Counted from the first letter of the stretch, positions 33,987-43,861 are shown. The stretch: DNA of 64,000 bases from Micromonospora chokoriensis (GCF_900091505.1 NZ_LT607409.1:3782001-3846000), one strand, 5' to 3'. Numbers and translations: made by a program. The notes: generated by a model not told the origin, from the letters alone.

Positions 33987-34391
33987 GACACCGTGAATAT
34001 CCGCAAGGGCCTCGCCGCCGTCGGCGCCGTCCTCGCCATGTCCACCGCCCTCCTGAGTGTCGCCTCGCCGGCAGCGGCAGCCACCCGGGACGGCACCTGC
34101 GACAGCGGCGAGTTCTGCTACTACTACAACAGCAACCAGGCCGGTTCGGTCTCCGACTTCACCGACTCCCTGGACGACTACGGCACGACCCAACCGACCT
34201 GCTACGACTTCAAGGGCACGGGCAACGGCAAGGGCCTGTGCGTCAAGAACAACGCCGCGTCGGTGTGGAACCGGACCGGTAAGACCGTGCGGGTCTACTT
34301 CAACAGCAACTTCGCCGGTTCCTACCAGGACTTCGCGGCCGGGGCGATGGCGAACCTCAACGCCACGTTGAAGAACAACAACGCCTCGCAC
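33102..34391 (+). repeat. Tandem duplication of I36 module coding region
   Basis: About 395 bases from each start (33102-33496 and 33993-34390) encode near-identical signal peptide plus I36-like domains, with long runs of base identity (for example the GACAGCGGCGAGTTCTGCTA block in both copies). After the shared ASH residues the catalytic domains differ completely (M23 versus SpoIID), showing a module-swap duplication. Confidence 0.85.
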
Positions 34392-34916
34392 GAACTGCGC
34401 AGCGGAGCGACGGGGTGCAGCACCGACGGCACCAACAGCAAGCTGCCGAGCACCATCCTGGTCTACCGGGTCGGGCTCGGACGCGTCGACCGGGTCGACT
34501 TCAAGACGTACGTCAAGAACGTCCTCCCGAACGAGTGGATCACGAGCTGGCCGAACGCCTCGCTGGACGCCGGTGCCGTGGCCGTCAAGAGCTACGCCTG
34601 GTACTGGGCGTTGCACTCGACCCGCAAGACCCCCGGCGGGCAGTGCTACGACGTGCGTGACGACACCGGGGACCAGGTCTACCGGCCGTCGTCGGCGCAG
34701 GCCTCGACGTCCTCCGCGGTGGACCGCACCTGGTCGACCCGGCTGACCCGCAGCGGCAACATCCTGCGGGCGCACTACTGCGCGACGACGACCGCCTGTG
34801 GTGGCTGGGTCGACGGGGACTGGCTGTCCCAGTACGGCTCCCGTGACCTCGCCAACGAGGGCAGGACCTACCAGGCGATCCTGCGCTACTACTACCGCGA
34901 CGTCGCCGTGTCCTGA
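33993..34916 (+). CDS. Secreted I36-SpoIID/LytB protein
   Basis: A 307-residue secreted protein. Signal peptide and I36-like module (residues 1-135) closely match those of the preceding gene. The C-terminal part is a SpoIID/LytB domain: VDFKTYVKNVLPNEWITSWP, then AGAVAVKSYAWYWAL and QVYRPSSAQAS. SpoIID-type proteins are lytic transglycosylases or amidase enhancers acting on peptidoglycan. The GTG start is six bases after the upstream stop, with TAGGACACC overlapping that stop, so the two are one operon. A strong terminator follows. Confidence 0.85.
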   Translation: MNIRKGLAAVGAVLAMSTALLSVASPAAAATRDGTCDSGEFCYYYNSNQAGSVSDFTDSLDDYGTTQPTCYDFKGTGNGKGLCVKNNAASVWNRTGKTVRVYFNSNFAGSYQDFAAGAMANLNATLKNNNASHELRSGATGCSTDGTNSKLPSTILVYRVGLGRVDRVDFKTYVKNVLPNEWITSWPNASLDAGAVAVKSYAWYWALHSTRKTPGGQCYDVRDDTGDQVYRPSSAQASTSSAVDRTWSTRLTRSGNILRAHYCATTTACGGWVDGDWLSQYGSRDLANEGRTYQAILRYYYRDVAVS

Positions 34917-34927
34917 GGGCGCCCGTC

Positions 34928-34969
34928 GACCGCGCCGCCCGCCGCAGAGCCGCGGCGGGCGGCGCGGTC
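34928..34969. terminator. 18-bp bidirectional terminator
   Basis: 34928-34945 pairs perfectly with 34952-34969 around a 6-base loop, between the convergent SpoIID gene and beta-helix gene. Nearly all G+C; the strongest hairpin of this block. Confidence 0.85.
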
Positions 34970-34977
34970 GGTGGCCG

Positions 34978-36633
34978 TCAACACCAGGTCAGCGTCGAGT
35001 TGATCCGCGTGACGTTGCTGATGGTGTTGTTGGCCCCACCGCACGGGCTCTGGGTGATGTTGGTGCCGCTGACGGTCAGGTTCTGGAACCGGATGCCGGA
35101 GGAGATCGGGAACTCCGTCCGCGCCGCGATCCGCACCTCGCCGCCGCCCGTCACCGTTCCGGAAACCCCGGCGATGACGACGTTGTAGCAGTTCTCCACC
35201 AGGATCGAGTTGTTCCCCGTGTTCGAGATGGTCACCCGGTCGATGACCGCGCCACCGGACTCGGACACGCAGAAGATCCCCCGGCCACCACCGGACGCGA
35301 TCACGGTCCCGACCCGGATGTTGGTCGGGTACGAGTTGCCCACCCGGCCGTTGCGGTTGGCCATCCGGAACGCCGCGTACCCGGTGCCCGCCCCGGCGTT
35401 CTGCGCGTCGACGGTGCCCACCGTGGCGTTGATCGTGTCGTTGAGCAGCAGACCGGAGTCGCGGGTGTTGCGGGCCGTCACCGTGCCGATGGTCAGGCCG
35501 TCCACGCCGTACGTCTCCACCCCGTGAGTGCCGGTCCCCGACACGTACACGGTGTCGATGCGGACGTTGCGCACCTTGACCGCCCGGTCCCCACCGTGGT
35601 TGTCGATGCGGATGCCCAGGCCGGAGGAGAGCCGCATGTCGATCTGCCCCAGCGTCAGGTTGTTCACGTTGCGCATGAAGATCCCGTACAGCGGCGACCC
35701 GGTCAGCGTGAGGTTCTGCACCTCGACGTCGGTGGTGCCGCGCGAGTACACCGGCGCCTGGTCGCCCGACCCCGACCCGGTCACGTTGATCGTGCCGCAC
35801 ACCGCCAGCGTCGTGTACGACGGCAGTGACAACCGCGAACCCGCGCTCACCGACCCGGAGCCGCGCACCACCACGCGCTGCTTGGACGTCCGACCCGGCG
35901 ACAGCGAGGTGACCGCCGCCTGCATCGCCGACAGCATGTCCCCGCCCGTGTAGACGGTCGAGGAGCCGTTGCGGGCCGTCCAGGTGCCTCCGCTCAGCAC
36001 GGCCTCGGCGTTCGTCGACCCGCTGCCGCAGCCGGTGCTCGGTGGGGTGCTGCCGCCGCCCACCGCTACCAGCTGCCACTGCTGGTTCGGGCCGTTGAGG
36101 TCCGTGTACTGACTGACCCGGCCGCCGTCGGCGGTGGACCGCTCCCAGACCTCGAGTGCCTTGGCGGAGTGGCGGTTGATGAGTCGGACGTAGCCGCTGT
36201 CCGAGTCGAGGACCTGGAACTGCTGGTTGGCGCCGTTGACATCCGGCCACTGGCGGTATTCGGCGCCGTCGGCCGTGTTCCACTCCCACAGGTCGACGAC
36301 CTTGCCACTGTGCCGGGCCTTCAGGCGGTAGTAGCCACTCCCGGAGGACACGAACTGGAACTGTTGCCACGCGCCGTCGTTGCGGGACCACTGCTGGATC
36401 ACCGCGCCGTCCGCCGTCGAGGTGTCCCGGACATCGAGGACCTTGCCGCTGTGCCGGTTGACCAGGACGTAGGAGGCGTTGGTGTCGATGGTCGCCGCGG
36501 CGGCCGGCGGTGCGCCGACCAGTACGGCACCGGCCGCGCCGACCAGCGTGGCGATCACGGCCAGCACCAGACCGGTACGCCCCGCGCGGCGGACCGGCTC
36601 GGCGCTGGACGGCCTTCTGATGGTGAACGGCAT
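34978..36633 (-). CDS. Secreted ricin-lectin / right-handed beta-helix protein
   Basis: A 551-residue secreted protein. Signal peptide (1-47), then a ricin-type beta-trefoil lectin (about 50-190; three QxW repeats WQQFQFV, NQQFQV, NQQWQLV). A Ser/Gly linker leads to a right-handed parallel beta-helix (210-551) with repeating N-rich rungs such as NLTLGQIDM and GLTIGTVTARNT. Such architecture is usual in polysaccharide lyases and hydrolases, but no catalytic set can be named. It lies 29 bases after the GH43 gene on the same strand, suggesting joint action on plant-type polysaccharide. Confidence 0.82.
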   Translation of the reverse strand: MPFTIRRPSSAEPVRRAGRTGLVLAVIATLVGAAGAVLVGAPPAAAATIDTNASYVLVNRHSGKVLDVRDTSTADGAVIQQWSRNDGAWQQFQFVSSGSGYYRLKARHSGKVVDLWEWNTADGAEYRQWPDVNGANQQFQVLDSDSGYVRLINRHSAKALEVWERSTADGGRVSQYTDLNGPNQQWQLVAVGGGSTPPSTGCGSGSTNAEAVLSGGTWTARNGSSTVYTGGDMLSAMQAAVTSLSPGRTSKQRVVVRGSGSVSAGSRLSLPSYTTLAVCGTINVTGSGSGDQAPVYSRGTTDVEVQNLTLTGSPLYGIFMRNVNNLTLGQIDMRLSSGLGIRIDNHGGDRAVKVRNVRIDTVYVSGTGTHGVETYGVDGLTIGTVTARNTRDSGLLLNDTINATVGTVDAQNAGAGTGYAAFRMANRNGRVGNSYPTNIRVGTVIASGGGRGIFCVSESGGAVIDRVTISNTGNNSILVENCYNVVIAGVSGTVTGGGEVRIAARTEFPISSGIRFQNLTVSGTNITQSPCGGANNTISNVTRINSTLTWC

Positions 36634-36662
36634 GGGTCCTCCTGTCTGGTGGTGGGCGGCGG

Positions 36663-38171
36663 CTATTCGCTGTGGAAGGTGGCGGAGCCGCGCTCGGCCG
36701 TCGAACTGACCGCCTCGATGTAGAGCAGCCCGTCGCGGTGGCGCACGTACCGCCCGGGGAAGTTCTGCGATTCCAGGGAGAGCCCGGCGCTGTCGGCCAG
36801 GCCGGCCCGGCGCTGGAAGCTGGCGTCGTTGCCGAAGAGGGCCGACCCGTCGTTCTTCTCGACGTACAGCGCATAGCCGCGGTGCCGCAGGAAGTAGCCG
36901 GGGAAGTTGGTCGACTCCAGCGACACCGATCCGCCGCCGGCGAGGCCGTTGACGATACGGAACTGGGAGTCGGCCAGGTTGGTCACGTTCGGCTCGATCC
37001 GGGCCCGGTAGTCGTAGTGCCGTATGTAGCTGCCACTCAGGTCATGTGCCCGCAGCCGGACCGGGGTGGCCCCGTCGGGCACCGGAATGCCGAAGTTCGG
37101 CGTGCCGTCGGCGTTCCAGTACAGCTTCTGGAGCCTGGTCCGCCGGTTCGGGTCGTTGAGCGGATCGCCGCTGATGTCGCGGTAGTTGCGGTCGTGGTAG
37201 ACGAGGATGTCGCTCTGCCCGTCCTCGGAGACGGTGAAGGAGTTGTGGCCGGGGCCGTACTGGCCGGTGGCCGCGTTGCTGGCGAACACCGGTGTGGGGC
37301 TCTTGCTCCAGGAGGCGGCGTCGAGCAGGTTCGCGGTGGCGGAGGCGGTCAGCATTCCGAGGCAGTAGTTGGCGTCGGTGGCGCTGGCCGAGTAGGTCAG
37401 GAAGACGCGACCGTTGCGCTGGATCACCGCCGGTCCCTCCGCGACGCGGTAGCCGCGGGTCTCCCAGTCGTACGTGGGCACCACCAGGCGGGTCACCGTG
37501 CCCGTGATCTGCCAGGGGTTGGCGCCCATGCGGGCGAGGTAGACGTTGGAGTTGTTGGGCATGCTCGGTTCCTGCTGCGCCCAGGTCAGATAACGCACCC
37601 CGTTGACGACGAAGGTCGAGGCGTCGAGGCTGAAGGTGTCCCAGGGCGTCGTGATCCGGCCGCGTTCGGTCCACGAACCGTTGAGTGGGTTCGCGTTGGC
37701 GTTCTCCAGCACGTACATCCGGATCCGCCACACGTCATCGGTCCGGCCGGCGGCGAAGTAGACGTACCACCGGTTGTTGATGAAGTGGATCTCCGGTGCC
37801 CAGATGTGGGCGCCCATCTCGCCGCTGGTGTGTCGGTTCCAGATCGTCGTCTCCGCCGCCGTCGCCAGCCCTTGCAGGGTGGTCGCGCGTCGCAGCACGA
37901 TCCGGTCGTACTGCGGCACGGTCGCGGTCATGTAGTAGTAGCCGTCGGTGTGCCGGACGATGTGCGGATCGGCTCGCTGGTTGACCAGGGGGTTGGTGTA
38001 GTTCACGGCTGGTGCGGCCTGCACCGGGCCGGCCGCCGGCAGCCCGGCCGACACGGCGAGCACCACCAACGCGGCTGCCACTGCCGACCGTAGACGTCGG
38101 GGGCGGCCGGGCCGCGCGGAACGCCCTGCTGGGCAGATGACCGGACCGGTGCGGGGGAGTGGCAGCGACAT
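36663..38171 (-). CDS. Secreted GH43 alpha-L-arabinofuranosidase with AbfB (CBM42)
   Basis: A 502-residue secreted glycoside hydrolase. Signal peptide to about residue 53, then the five-bladed GH43 domain. The catalytic base is Asp68 in RADPHIV, a second Asp lies in SLDAST, and the general acid Glu is in VAEGPAVI; HIWAPEIHFI is also typical. The C-terminal 140 residues are an AbfB/CBM42 arabinose-binding trefoil (NFPGYFLRH, NFPGRYVRH). It probably releases arabinose from arabinan or arabinoxylan side chains. ATG 38171 has GGAGG five bases upstream. A LacI-type operator overlaps its promoter. Confidence 0.9.
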   Translation of the reverse strand: MSLPLPRTGPVICPAGRSARPGRPRRLRSAVAAALVVLAVSAGLPAAGPVQAAPAVNYTNPLVNQRADPHIVRHTDGYYYMTATVPQYDRIVLRRATTLQGLATAAETTIWNRHTSGEMGAHIWAPEIHFINNRWYVYFAAGRTDDVWRIRMYVLENANANPLNGSWTERGRITTPWDTFSLDASTFVVNGVRYLTWAQQEPSMPNNSNVYLARMGANPWQITGTVTRLVVPTYDWETRGYRVAEGPAVIQRNGRVFLTYSASATDANYCLGMLTASATANLLDAASWSKSPTPVFASNAATGQYGPGHNSFTVSEDGQSDILVYHDRNYRDISGDPLNDPNRRTRLQKLYWNADGTPNFGIPVPDGATPVRLRAHDLSGSYIRHYDYRARIEPNVTNLADSQFRIVNGLAGGGSVSLESTNFPGYFLRHRGYALYVEKNDGSALFGNDASFQRRAGLADSAGLSLESQNFPGRYVRHRDGLLYIEAVSSTAERGSATFHSE

Positions 38172-38586
38172 CTGTCCTCCGTGCGGTTGGTGAGCGTCCA
38201 GACGACGCCACCCAGGGACGGTCGACCGACGGCATCCCGCCAGGGGAGAAGCGTGAGCGGGCAGGGAGAACATGACGATGGCGTTACGTCGAGGTGGCGA
38301 ACTCATGTTCGCGTTAACATCGATGCCTGTCAAGGTCTGACGGCCTGGCGGCGCCCCTTTGACGATCATGCTCGTCCGGCTGCGGAGCCGGTGCTCGGCG
38401 CGTCGGCCCCACAGCCGGACGCGGACGGGTGGACCTCATGGTCGACGAACAGCGGACCCGCCGGCGTCCCCGCCACGGCAGCATCGTCGCGGGGATCGTC
38501 GGCGGGTCGTCCGGCCGTGGTGTACGCGGGGCGGTTCGATCACGACGCCGGGCATGATCGCCGGCCGGTGCGCCCGGACGGGCGCG
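38172..38586. promoter_or_regulatory. 415-base intergenic region between GH43 and SARP genes
   Basis: Holds the GH43 promoter/operator (38305-38333) in an A+T-rich patch at 38270-38340, then about 240 bases of G+C-rich sequence up to the SARP stop in which I see no gene or clear signal. Confidence 0.5.
38305..38333 (-). promoter_or_regulatory. LacI-type operator in GH43 promoter
   Basis: ATGTTCGCGTTAACAT (38305-38320) is an imperfect palindrome differing at two positions from the ATGTTAGCGCTAACAT-like boxes bound by LacI-family repressors before actinobacterial arabinoside genes. On the minus strand a perfect TTGACA (38333-38328) lies 7 bases upstream of it, so the operator fills the spacer and -10 region. 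Repression relieved by an arabinose-type inducer is inferred. Confidence 0.6.
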
Positions 38587-39438
38587 TCACCGAGGGCCGG
38601 CGCCCAGCTCCACCAGCCTGTCCTCCAGCCCGTACGCGATCCGCAGTTCGCGGAAGGTGTCGGCCGTGTTCGGCCCGCGCTGCCCGACCGGCTCCAGCAT
38701 GATCCGGTGCAACCGTTGGATCTCGGCGGTCGGCTCGACGCCCAGCTCGTCGCGGACCACCCGACGGAGCCGCTGGTAGACCTCCAGAGCCTCGGCGCGT
38801 CGACCGCAGCGGTGCAGCGCCACCATGAGCTGACCGTAGAACCATTCGTTGAGTGGGCGGGCGATCACCAGCGACTGCAGCTCGGGAACCAGCTCGCGGT
38901 GGCGTCCCAACCGTGCCTGCGCCTCGATGCGCAGCTCGATCGCCCTGGTCCGCAACTCCTCGAGGTTCGCCGCGTGTGCCGCCAGGACCGCGCCCTGGTG
39001 CACGCTCGCGAACGCCGGGCCCCGGAACAGGGCCAGGGCGGCGTGCAGCCGGTCGCTGGCCTCGTCCCACCGTTCGGCCTGGAAGCTGTCCGAGCCTTGG
39101 CGCAGCAGCCGTTGGAACTGGCTGGCGTCCGTCTCGTCGACGCTGGCGTCGAGGAGATAGCCGGGTGGTCGGGTGAGCAGGACGTTGCGGTCCGGCACGG
39201 TGAGTTCGTTCTGCGCGAACATCCGGCGCGCGTGGTAGACGTACGTCTGGAGGGTGGTCAGGGCGCTCTTCGGCGGGCGATCCCCCCACAACTCCTCCAC
39301 CAGCGTGTCGACGCTCACGACCTCGCCGGCCCGGGCGACGAGAAGGGCGAGGACCTGACTGATCTTGGACACTCCGAGCAGTATGCTCTTGCCGCCTTCG
39401 GTGATTATCTCCAGTGATCCGAGAACAAGGAATTCCAT
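38587..39438 (-). CDS. SARP-family pathway activator (ActII-ORF4-like)
   Basis: A 283-residue SARP. The OmpR-type winged helix (about 18-95) includes VDTLVEELWGDRPPKSALTT and LQTYVYHARRMF; the bacterial transcriptional activation domain follows (100-245; DEASDRLHAALALFRGPAFA, ALEVYQRLRRVVRDELGVEP). SARPs activate antibiotic clusters by binding direct repeats. It adjoins the polyketide genes, and boxes of its type occur before the flavin reductase and ketoreductase genes. RBS GGGGGGAAG abuts the ATG. No TTA codon was seen in it. Confidence 0.92.
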   Translation of the reverse strand: MEFLVLGSLEIITEGGKSILLGVSKISQVLALLVARAGEVVSVDTLVEELWGDRPPKSALTTLQTYVYHARRMFAQNELTVPDRNVLLTRPPGYLLDASVDETDASQFQRLLRQGSDSFQAERWDEASDRLHAALALFRGPAFASVHQGAVLAAHAANLEELRTRAIELRIEAQARLGRHRELVPELQSLVIARPLNEWFYGQLMVALHRCGRRAEALEVYQRLRRVVRDELGVEPTAEIQRLHRIMLEPVGQRGPNTADTFRELRIAYGLEDRLVELGAGPR

Positions 39439-40088
39439 TCTTCCCCCCGATGAACTGTTGCTTGACCGTCGTGTCGGGATTCAACGTGCGTCAGCGCCGC
39501 TGATTTTCCGGCGGTCGGTCTTTCGACGTGCTGTCGTCGCTTGTCCTCTCGGTAGTCCGAGATCGCACTCGTCATTCGTGCCCCCGCCCCGTGGCGTGAC
39601 GGAGATGCCTCCCGTGCTCGATCGTCGCTGATGGCCCCCCATCGACGTCGGCGCTCACCGTGCGTACACAATCACTACTACCTACCGCTGTCAATGGTCC
39701 TGCGGCTGCCTTCAATCGGACAGCGGGTAGTTGGTGATTGCTTTTCGAATGACCATCGCGGGATCGTTGTGAATCCCGACACATTTCGTTGCCGCTCAAT
39801 GTCCGTTTAGGTGTGATGACCCTCTTTGTCGTCGGGCAACAGCTATTGCCGGCAATTATTGCGCCGGTAACCATATGGTGCGCGGTGGCGACGCGCGGGC
39901 TCGAAGCCGGCCCCGCGAGCGGCCGTGAACAGGGCGGCGACGGCCCCGACCCACCCCGGCTCGCCGGAGCGCGACGCCGTCGATCCGACAGCACGAGAGG
40001 TGCGCCCCGCCCGATCGGGTGCGGTAAACGCCTTGACGTCAGCCGTCGCTGGACCCGGTTCGACTCGATCGCCACTGTCGAGGATCGC
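39439..40088. promoter_or_regulatory. 650-base A+T-rich leader region of the SARP gene
   Basis: No gene is supported here. The stretch 39660-39880 is much richer in A+T than the rest of the window and probably holds the SARP promoter(s) and binding sites for higher regulators. An imperfect inverted pair is visible: CAATCACTACTACCTACCGC (39669-39688) against CAGCGGGTAGTTGGTGATTG (39721-39740). Confidence 0.45.
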
Positions 40089-40610
40089 CTAGGGGTTGAC
40101 GAGGGTGCCGAAGGCTCGGTTGAAGTAGACGGCCGGCCTGCCGTCGTCCACCCGGGCCTGTCGTACCCGGCCCAGCAGGATGACGTGGTCCCCGGCCTCG
40201 TCGATGCGCTCGGTGGTGCATTCCAGCAGCGCGAGCGCCCCGTCCACCACCGTCACACCGCCCGCTCCGAGCACGAACCGCCCCTGGGCGAACTTGTCGG
40301 CGCCCTTACGGGCGAACCGCATCGCGAGGTCAGCCTGCTCGGCGCGCAGCACGCTCACGGCGAACCGGTCACACGTGGCGAAGGCGGGGAACGAGTTCGC
40401 CGAGCGGGCCAGGCAGACCAGGACCAGCGGTGGCTCCAGGGAGACCGAACAGAAGGAACTGGCCGTGAAGCCGTGCGCGACACCGGCCGGGTCGACGGTG
40501 GTCACGATGGTCACGCCCGAGGCGAACCGCGACATGGCCGCCGTGAAGGTCGACCGGTCGAGGTCGTGGCGCGTGGTCTCATCCAGGTCCGAGGAATGCA
40601 CTGGCGTCAC
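40089..40610 (-). CDS. actVB: Flavin reductase (ActVB-like)
   Basis: A 173-residue flavin reductase-like domain: [20 protein letters not shown], then [20 protein letters not shown] (flavin binding) and the ending [13 protein letters not shown]. ActVB-type enzymes use NADH to make free reduced FMN for a separate monooxygenase. The partner is the ActVA-ORF5-like protein at 53336. GTG 40610 with GAAGGG nine bases upstream was chosen; further upstream the frame is low-complexity. It is divergent from the carboxylase genes, with SARP boxes between. In the act cluster the homologue lies at the opposite end, after actIV. Confidence 0.88.
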   Translation of the reverse strand: MTPVHSSDLDETTRHDLDRSTFTAAMSRFASGVTIVTTVDPAGVAHGFTASSFCSVSLEPPLVLVCLARSANSFPAFATCDRFAVSVLRAEQADLAMRFARKGADKFAQGRFVLGAGGVTVVDGALALLECTTERIDEAGDHVILLGRVRQARVDDGRPAVYFNRAFGTLVNP

Positions 40611-40659
40611 GGCACGGCCCTTCGTCGGCGAGTCAACACCGTCCACGGTGCCCCCACGT

Positions 40660-40687
40660 CCTCGAAGACCACTCGATGCCGCCTCGA
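40660..40687 (-). promoter_or_regulatory. SARP-binding direct repeats (11-bp period)
   Basis: On the minus strand TCGAGG, TCGAGT and TCGAGG occur exactly 11 bases apart (plus-strand CCTCGA 40682, ACTCGA 40671, CCTCGA 40660), about 50 bases before the flavin reductase start. The TCGAG core and the 11-bp period are those known for ActII-ORF4-type activators. The site may also serve the divergent accDA promoter. Confidence 0.75.
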
Positions 40688-40795
40688 CCCCCACCGGGAC
40701 GGCCCGACCCGAATCCGGTCGATGTTCGAGCGGCGGACCGCATCGTTGGTGACCAGCCGCGTCCGCACGGACGACGCGTCCGCCGAGGAGGACGG

Positions 40796-42505
40796 ATGAC
40801 CCTATCGACGACCCGAGGCGCCGAGGAGGCGCAGTGGGTGCTCTGCCAGGGCTGTACGACACCGTTGTACCGCAAGCGGTGGACGCGTGGCCGGAAGGTC
40901 TGCCCCGAGTGCGGGTACCACGCCCGGCTCACCGCGCCGGAACGGCTCGACCACCTCGTCGACCCGGGCACGCTCGAACCACTGCCGTTCCCCGCCGTAA
41001 CCGAGGACATCCTCGGTTTCGTCGACACCGTCGCGTACCCCCGCCGGCTGGCCGACGCGCGGGCCCGGACCGGCCTGGACGAGGCCGTCGTGTGCGCCCG
41101 GGCCGCCATCGACGGCCACCCGGTCGTCGTCGCCGCGATGGACTTCCGATTCCTGGGCGGCAGCCTCGGCGTCGGTGTCGGTCAACTGATCGCGATGGCC
41201 GCGGAGACGGCGCTGGTCGAGCGGATTCCGCTGCTCATCGCCACCGCCTCGGGCGGCGCCCGGATGCAGGAGGGGACCTTGGCGCTGATGCAGATGGCCC
41301 GCACCAGCGCGGCGCTCGGGCAGCTCGACGACGCCGGCATCCTGACCATCTCACTGATCACCGACCCCACCTACGGCGGCGTCGCCGCCTCCTTCGCGAC
41401 CCTGGCCGATGTCGTCATCGCCGAGCCGGGCGCCCGGCTCGGGTTCGCCGGTCGCCGGGTCATCGAGCAGACCATCCACCAGGTGCTCCCACAACGGTTC
41501 CAGGCGGCGGAGTTCCTGCTGGAGCGGGGCTTCGTGGACCTGGTCGTCCCGCGTGACCGCCTGCGTGCCGAGCTGTCCCGGCTGTTGGCGGCGGTCGCCG
41601 TACCCCCTGGTGGAGCCACTCACGACGGCCGGCCGGGGCCGATGGTCAGCGACCCCGGTCTGCTCCCCGAGTCAGACCCGTGGGAGCAGGTACGCCTCGC
41701 CCGCAAGCTGGACCGACCCACCACCCTGGACTACCTGGCGATGGCCTTCACCGACTTCCAGGAACTGCACGGCGACCGGTCGGGTGGTGACAGCCCCGCC
41801 GTGGTCGGCGGCACGGCCCGGCTGGCCGGCCGACCGGTGATGGTGATCGGCCACCAGAAGGGACACACCGCGGCCGAGCTGAACCAGCGCAACTTCGGCA
41901 TGCCCGGCCCGGACGGCTACCGCAAGGCGGCCCGCCTGATGCGTCTGGCCGACAAACTGGGCCTGCCCGTGGTGACCCTTGTCGACACGCCGGGGGCCTA
42001 TCCCGGCGCGGACGCCGAGGAGCGTGGCCAGGCGGTGGCCATCGCCGAGAACCTGCGGCTGATGGCCGGTCTGCGGGTGCCGGTCGTCACCGTGATCATC
42101 GGCGAGGGCGGGAGCGGTGGCGCCCTGGCGCTGGCGGTGGCGAACCGGGTGTTGATCTTCGGCAACGGCGTCTACTCCGTGATCAGCCCCGAGGGGTGCG
42201 CGGCGATCCTGTGGCAGGACCCGGCCGCCGCTCCCCGGGCCGCCGCGGCGCTCGGCGGCTCCGCCCGGGACCTGCTACGGCTCGGAATCGTCGACGGCGT
42301 CATCCCCGAGCCCGACGGTGGCACGGGCGAGGACCCCCTGCGTGCGGCCGACCGGTTGCGGGCCGCACTTGTTCCGCTCATCGGCGAACTGTCGAACATG
42401 ACACCGCAGGCTCTCGTCGCCGACCGGCGGGAACGTTTCAACGCCTTCGGAACGGCGCTCACCGTCGAGACCGGGCTGCGGCCGCTGCGGGAGGAGGTCT
42501 CGTGA
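40796..42505 (+). CDS. Acetyl-CoA carboxylase carboxyltransferase, AccD-AccA fusion
   Basis: A 569-residue single-chain carboxyltransferase. The AccD-like half (1-280) begins with a zinc ribbon (Cys17, Cys20, Cys36, Cys39) and has [20 protein letters not shown]. The AccA-like half (295-569) has [20 protein letters not shown] and [18 protein letters not shown]. It transfers CO2 from carboxybiotin to acetyl-CoA, giving malonyl-CoA, the only extender of an aromatic polyketide. ATG 40796 has GAGGAGGA upstream. Overlaps accC (GTGA), and together with AccB provides a cluster-dedicated enzyme. Confidence 0.92.
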   Translation: MTLSTTRGAEEAQWVLCQGCTTPLYRKRWTRGRKVCPECGYHARLTAPERLDHLVDPGTLEPLPFPAVTEDILGFVDTVAYPRRLADARARTGLDEAVVCARAAIDGHPVVVAAMDFRFLGGSLGVGVGQLIAMAAETALVERIPLLIATASGGARMQEGTLALMQMARTSAALGQLDDAGILTISLITDPTYGGVAASFATLADVVIAEPGARLGFAGRRVIEQTIHQVLPQRFQAAEFLLERGFVDLVVPRDRLRAELSRLLAAVAVPPGGATHDGRPGPMVSDPGLLPESDPWEQVRLARKLDRPTTLDYLAMAFTDFQELHGDRSGGDSPAVVGGTARLAGRPVMVIGHQKGHTAAELNQRNFGMPGPDGYRKAARLMRLADKLGLPVVTLVDTPGAYPGADAEERGQAVAIAENLRLMAGLRVPVVTVIIGEGGSGGALALAVANRVLIFGNGVYSVISPEGCAAILWQDPAAAPRAAAALGGSARDLLRLGIVDGVIPEPDGGTGEDPLRAADRLRAALVPLIGELSNMTPQALVADRRERFNAFGTALTVETGLRPLREEVS

Positions 42506-43854
42506 CGGCCCGACTCTTCCACAAGGTCCTCATCGCCAACCGGGGCGAGATCGCGGTGCGGGTCGTCCGGGCGTGCCGGGAACTGGGCGTCGCCAGCGTC
42601 GCCGTGCACTCCACCGTCGATCGGGAGTCGCGGGTCGTCCGCCTGGCCGACGAGGCGGTGCAACTCGGTCCGGCACCGCCGAAGCTGAGCTACCTCAATG
42701 CCGCCGCCGTGCTGGAGGCGGCCCGGATGACCGGGGCCGACGCCATCCACCCCGGCTACGGATTCCTCTCCGAGGACCCCGACTTCGCCGACGCCTGCGC
42801 CGCCGAGGGCATCACGCTGATCGGCCCACCGGCTGCGGTGATGGCGCAGCTCGGCGACAAGGCGTCGGCCCGCACGCTGATGTCCGAGGCTGGTCTGCCG
42901 CTGCTGCCCGGCAGCCTGGACCCGCTCTCCGCCGAGGAGGCCCACCGGCTCGCCGACCGGATCGGCTACCCGGTGATCGTGAAGGCGACCGCCGGTGGCG
43001 GCGGTCGGGGCATGCAGGTCGTGTGCTCCTCGGCCGAGTTCCCGGACGCCTATCGGCGCACCCAGGCGACCGCCCGGATGCTCTTCGGCAACGGCGAGGT
43101 GTACGTGGAGCGGTACCTCGCCGACGCCCGGCACGTGGAGATCCAGGTGCTGTCCGACGGGCACGGGCACGCGGTCCACCTGGGGGAGCGGGACTGCAGC
43201 GTGCAACGCCGGCACCAGAAGCTGATCGAGGAGACCCCGGCGCCGAACCTGCCGGACGGTCTCGCGGAGCAGATGGGCAAGGCCGCCGTCGCCGGAGCGC
43301 TCGCGGCCGGGTACGTCGGCGCGGGCACCTTCGAGTTCCTGGTCGACCGTTCCGGCGGCTTCTACTTCATGGAGGTCAACTGCCGGATCCAGGTGGAGCA
43401 TCCGGTCACCGAGATGGTGACCGGGGTGGACCTGGTGGCGGAGCAGATCCGGATCGCCGCCGGCCAGCCGTTACGCCTCACCCAGGAGGACGTGCGTCTC
43501 TCCGGGGTGGCGATCGAGTGCCGGATCAACGCCGAGGACCCACGGCGCGGCTTCGCGCCGACCCCCGGGCGGTTGACCGAGTTCACCCCGGCCGGTGGGC
43601 CCTTCGTCCGGGTGGACACCCACGCGTACCAGGGGTACCTCGTCCCGCCCAACTACGACTCCCTGCTGGCCAAGCTGGTGGTCTGGGCGCCGCAGCGGGA
43701 CCAGGCGATCGCCCGGATGCTCCGCGCGCTGGGCGAGTTCCACGTCGCCGGCGAACGGGTCAGCACCACCACCGACTTCCTGGCCGACGTGCTCGCCACG
43801 GACGCGTTCCGCACCGCGACACACAGCACCGCCCTCGTCGACCAACTGCGCTGA
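42502..43854 (+). CDS. accC: Biotin carboxylase AccC
   Basis: A 450-residue biotin carboxylase of standard length: [20 protein letters not shown] at the start, ATP-grasp loop [12 protein letters not shown] (about 159-170), [15 protein letters not shown] and [20 protein letters not shown]. It carboxylates biotin on AccB with ATP and bicarbonate. Codon 324 is TTA (43471-43473), the rare leucine codon read by the bldA tRNA in streptomycetes, so malonyl-CoA supply might be under developmental control. GTG start overlaps the accDA stop. Confidence 0.95.
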   Translation: MTARLFHKVLIANRGEIAVRVVRACRELGVASVAVHSTVDRESRVVRLADEAVQLGPAPPKLSYLNAAAVLEAARMTGADAIHPGYGFLSEDPDFADACAAEGITLIGPPAAVMAQLGDKASARTLMSEAGLPLLPGSLDPLSAEEAHRLADRIGYPVIVKATAGGGGRGMQVVCSSAEFPDAYRRTQATARMLFGNGEVYVERYLADARHVEIQVLSDGHGHAVHLGERDCSVQRRHQKLIEETPAPNLPDGLAEQMGKAAVAGALAAGYVGAGTFEFLVDRSGGFYFMEVNCRIQVEHPVTEMVTGVDLVAEQIRIAAGQPLRLTQEDVRLSGVAIECRINAEDPRRGFAPTPGRLTEFTPAGGPFVRVDTHAYQGYLVPPNYDSLLAKLVVWAPQRDQAIARMLRALGEFHVAGERVSTTTDFLADVLATDAFRTATHSTALVDQLR

Positions 43855-43861
43855 GAGCCGC

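Noticed and set aside
38337..39417. 352-codon plus-strand frame opposite the SARP gene
   Set aside because: Overlaps the well-defined SARP gene; the translation has no domain pattern and begins within intergenic sequence.
39789..40799. Plus-strand frame opposite the flavin reductase gene
   Set aside because: Gly/Arg-rich shadow translation; the minus-strand frame carries an intact flavin reductase fold.
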